NCBI GenBank assembly: GCA_037962975.1
Contig: CM075673.1
Coordinates: 166,676,667 to 166,740,666, forward strand
From: Clitoria ternatea
Lineage: Eukaryota > Streptophyta > Magnoliopsida > Fabales > Fabaceae
Length of the DNA: 64,000 bases
Direction: 5' to 3'
Shown: in pieces, positions 59,927-64,000 of the stretch
How positions within the stretch are numbered: the stretch's first letter is position 1
How the letters are laid out: each line of letters opens with the position of its first letter
Translations under genes and position numbers: made by a program
Notes under the pieces: generated by a model
The model's database searches: none
Seen by the model: only the letters and a program-made list of their open reading frames with translations
What the model was told of the DNA's origin: nothing

Positions 59927-61619
59927 CCTTTACGTGTGCATAGTATGACAGATGATTATAATTAAGGAAGAGGAAAAAACTCACATTGGTTTTGGACTAA
60001 AAAAAGACAAAAAGAAATCACATTGAGTATATATAAATCTGATCATTCATTCATAATTGACTTTTGGTGCACTTCCGTTGAAACTTTTTTCTTTCTTTTG
60101 TCAAATCGTATTAATAACAGTACTATCCTATCCTCTGATCTCTCTCTCTCTCCTCTTTCTGTGTTCATCTTCTTACACTCAGAAAACACTCGTCATAGTT
60201 GTTCTACACACACGTAACTTTTCCACGATGATGATTAGTTTTGTGTATTAATTTGTGAATGCAAAGTTGTTCATTGTTTGGGCCACTACGCTGCTCTGTC
60301 ACACATTGTATGGATCACGACTCCAACTTGCATTAATTGAACATGCTAAGTAGGTGACACTATTAATTCCTACACTATCTAAAATGGAAGGTGTCTTTAC
60401 TCTTTATAGCCATCTAGTTTCCAAAAAACAAAACACCCCCTACACATTCTCCAGCTGTTTAGGTCTTTTGTCCATCGACAAATTAATTAACATTTAAATC
60501 ATTTTTTGAAAACATATAATATGTAGAAGCACCAACATTATAACTGGTCTTGTATACTTTTCTATGTTTAATTTTTTTACTCCAAATTTAAGTTAAGTCT
60601 TCTTAATTAATTAGTCCCGTCTTAATGAGATACAATGTAAATCAAACCCATTAAAACATATAAAATAATTAATTATTTCTATAATTTTTTATTCAAGATT
60701 ATCACCAATTAAACTCATTTTAAAAAATTAATCTGATCCGAAAACACCATTTTTATTTTTGGAACAAATTTTAAAAGAACTTTGTTGAATTTAATCGTCA
60801 TAAATTTGTGAATTGGAAAAATATTCCCAATCATTCATCACTGCTTAAGAGTGATGTGACATGCATTCAATCATATGCAATATCAATGATTATTCTATGG
60901 TAAATTGTGCCATATAAGTACAAATACATGTATCCATAAGTAGTGATATAACCTATTAAATATTTTGTGAGGAGAAGCCATGAAAAATAAATTTTAATCA
61001 TATTTATATAAAATAAAAACATACTTTATCTATAATTAAACCAAAGGGGTCTTAAGTTTTCAGGTGAGAGTTTTATTATGGGTGGGAATCGGAGGCTTTC
61101 TAATTTGTAGGGTTTGAAAGTAAAAGTGTGTTTTGAGTCTTGTTTCTCGCAACCTTTACTTAGTGTGACTAATGTGTGTACAAAAACTGATTCAATGATT
61201 TATTTTCTTTAATCTACCCAACCTTAATTTTCATCTAATAAATGATTAGGCTTAATGACTTCTATTCAACATTAACTTGATTAAATGTGTAAACATGCCT
61301 AATAGAATCTCAAAGAAATAGTTAGAATAAGGAAAGTATGATTTTATAGTTTAATCTAATTTTACATAATTTCACTTGTGATCTCAACACAGAAAATCAA
61401 TGAGCAAATCTTTAAACATGTTGTGAATACATTCTTTATAATTTATAAGTAATTATTGTGTTATTATGGAATATCTTAAAAGTCCCTATGAATATGATAA
61501 ACTAAATATTTATTGAAACTACAATTAATTTGATACACTTTCCAAAGGACAAATTCCGGGATCCATTATTACTTCCTACTTTCTTCAAAATCAAGCATAA
61601 CTGATGACTTTGTGCTAAG
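59927..61619. other. AT-rich intergenic DNA, nothing recognised
   Basis: Short frames near 60023-60251 are pyrimidine-rich and not protein-like. No repeat structure of note was seen. Confidence 0.5.
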
Positions 61620-64000
61620 TGTATCACCCCCAGTTACATCTTAATTTCTTCAAGTCTTAAAGGGTTCATAAATTTTCAATTTTTTAAAAAAATAATAAAA
61701 GTGTTGTTTCAAAAAAAGAAACGTGATCATTGAAAATTTGATATTAAGTAAAGGGAAAATAAATTACATACTATAAATCAATAATTTCTGAAATATCTCA
61801 TGATGATCATTATGCTATTAAACACATTTGTAGAGTAATATATCATTACATTCATTCATAATAAGAGAGATAACTAATAAACAGTTTTAGAAAGAGAGGA
61901 AACTCCATGGCCCAAGAGCAATTATTCAATAATTGAGTTTATTAGTTGGATCAAAGTATCTATATCGAGTTCATTCTCTAGAACGTACTATATTTATTGT
62001 CCAGGTCCTTCAATCCTCCACTCTCTACAAACCATCAAATTGAAAACACATAAAACAAAACACAAAGAAAAGAGTGAGGAACACAATATAAAATGCATGA
62101 AAGAAAAAGACATAAACAATAAATGATTTTTACAAATATAATAATTATACTATCAATCCCAATTACACACAAAATATTATGAATGTATATGAATGCAGTT
62201 TGATGTTCTTAAACTATGATTCATTTTATTCATGTATGTGGGCCCTTAAAATTTTATTTTGCACTAGACCAATCAAGAGTTGACATTGTTCTTCAAAATC
62301 CAGATAATATAACTGCCCATAAGGTAAAAAAAAACTTTACTAACATGGAAACACTTAGAGACTAATCCGAGTGAAAGAGTTTATTATGAAAGTACCCGAC
62401 ACTAAGGAGAAACCCCAAGTCCCCTAAAGCATCCTTTCGCACTCTCTCATTTCAAAGCTCGCAATTGAACCTACTCCAATGTATCCTCGGTTTCTATAAT
62501 AAACCCAGGCAATATTACATTTTTTTCTCTTTAGACATGATGCATAAAATATTCGCATATTGAGTTGGTTAAGACTTTTAGAATATCGATTAAAAATTAT
62601 ATTTTTAGGGCCTACAAATCAAGATATAGCCATCCCAGTAAACTATACATTTTCAAATGCTCAAATAAGTTTTACCATACATAAAAAAATTAGTACAATC
62701 CTTTTATCATTCACAAACTAAAACACATTATAATTTGAGTTTTAAAGTCTTAAATATATTCTAAATCTCCCTTAGAGAATTTATTGGTAAATTCATAACT
62801 AATTTACTTTAAACTCAAATTTGAGTAATCAATCTTTTTATATCTTAAACCATAATACTTAAAAATTTGTATAATATTTCTAAACACTTTTAAAATTAAA
62901 CTCTTATTTTCAAGAGTTTAAAATAAAATATTAATGAAGGATCTTCTTTTCATCTGAGAATCAAATGTCTTTATATATATATATTACAAAATATTATTTT
63001 TATAAAATAATTTCTCTTTCTTTTTTTCTTTCTGATAAATTAACTATAATCACTATTTCAATATATATATATATATATATAGAAATTATGTAGTTTCATT
63101 GAAAACTAAGAAAATTTTCTTAAAAGTAATATGAATAAATGTTAAGAAGGAAAAAAATTAAAAAGTAAGAGATAAGTAAATTCTTTACTGTGTTTTAGTT
63201 TTTCATCATGTTTGTTACATGTTCACTCTTCGTAACAACATAAAAATATTTTTCACAAATCAATCAAATAAAAATAACATAATCACAGTACATAACCATC
63301 ACAATTTTATTTGAAGTGTCTTGGGTATTAAAGTCCACATTAAGTCTTAATAGTCCAGTCAGGATGTTATTTGCTTCATATCAAGTCCAAAATTATGAAA
63401 TAGTCATATGGGTCCATCATAGTCCAATCATTTGATAAGATTTCCTCGGTCCACATGAAGTCATAATAGTCCAACTCTAAATGATATGGTTTATATTAAG
63501 TCAACTAATGTAAATCACACTGGATATTTTAAACTTTGAATAAATTTTATTTATTTATTAAGATAATAATAAATATTACTTTAAAATATATTAGTTGTTC
63601 ATAAGTTAAAAGGAGTAGGGACTCCTTCCATAATTTTTATGTTTTCCTATATTATATTCTTATCTCACTCTCCTTACCTTGATTAAAACTTTGAAAACGA
63701 ATTCTTCACATTTTTGTCCGAATCGAACTATCTAGAAAATATGTACCAAAAAAATTATTTTCACATCATTATAATTTTTTTAAAAAACTTAGCCTTACTA
63801 ACAATATTGAAGGTTGATATGATTTTACAAAGATTTATTTTTCTAAAAACCTTCCACAAATTGATTATTAAGCTAGTTTTAGCAACAACAACAAAAAAAC
63901 AAAATCATGATGGAGAACTTATAATTCTATGGTAATTGTAGAAAATGTTTTTCTCAAAACTAACTTAACCATAATAAAAGAAAATAATAGAAAAAGATAT
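61620..64000 (-). repeat. Diverged LTR related to the chromovirus LTR (cut by window end)
   Basis: It starts TGTATCACCCCCAGTTACATC, matching the LTR start TGTAACACC. It then follows the chromovirus LTR in order and orientation: GAGGAAACTCCATGGCCCA (61897), GAACGTACTATATTTA (61982), TGTGGGCCCTTAAA (62236), GAAAGTACCCGACACTA (62387), AAAAGGAGTAGGGACTCC (63608) and CTTACCTTGA (63674). Many substitutions and indels make it an old or related-family copy. The window ends before its inner boundary, so solo LTR and full element cannot be told apart. Confidence 0.8.

Overview
This window is nuclear DNA of a flowering plant, most likely a eudicot and plausibly a legume. The reasons are a gene with nine short exons and GT-AG introns, AT-rich intergenic sequence full of (TA)n runs, two complete plant-type Ty3/gypsy retrotransposons, CACTA, Mutator-like and MITE remnants, and a terminal inverted repeat type (TTAATTAT-TTTTTGG) that I recall as common in Fabaceae. 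The legume call is inference. I see no rRNA gene, tRNA gene, CRISPR array or bacterial-type operon.

Layout: 1-4072 is AT-rich DNA with one fold-back MITE. 4073-17826 holds an old tandem duplication of a ~1.48 kb anonymous sequence, whose first copy is split by a complete 10.8 kb chromovirus-type Ty3/gypsy element (5488-16277, minus strand, ~3.1 kb LTRs, TSD GATGT, one uninterrupted 1470-aa Gag-Pol). 17827-27000 is a transposon graveyard: a CACTA transposase fossil, a Tourist-like MITE, a 2.15 kb Mutator-like element with a 10-bp target duplication, and an integrase fossil of a Tat-type element. 27100-37435 is the only recognisable host gene, an apparently intact CER1-like aldehyde decarbonylase (alkane wax synthesis; 9 exons, 619 aa). 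38865-40375 is a second CACTA fossil, into which a complete 16.3 kb Tat-lineage Ty3/gypsy element has inserted (40381-56724, TSD AGAAT, 736-bp LTRs with only 2 differences by eye). 56730-61619 is mostly empty AT-rich DNA with a direct repeat and a possible Mutator-like element. 61620-64000 is a diverged LTR related to the chromovirus LTR and cut by the window end.

The most unusual object is the Tat element. Its minus-strand Gag-Pol (1823 aa, with an additional archaeal-type RNase H) is followed, towards the 3' LTR, by two tandem, antisense, diverged copies of an extra gene module (42104-44378 and 46313-48839). Each module has a conserved intron-containing structure, an N-terminal 'putative gypsy type transposon' domain, a coiled-coil C-terminal half, its own upstream region and its own downstream minisatellite array. 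A single antisense extra ORF is known from some Tat elements. A doubled module with the same predicted splicing and predicted products of 728 and about 723 aa is the best candidate here for something not described.

Relative timing from the sequence: the ~1.48 kb duplication is oldest (copies about 1% diverged), then the chromovirus (LTRs differing by a handful of substitutions over 3 kb). The Tat element is similarly recent (LTRs about 0.3% different). Both large elements look coding-competent.
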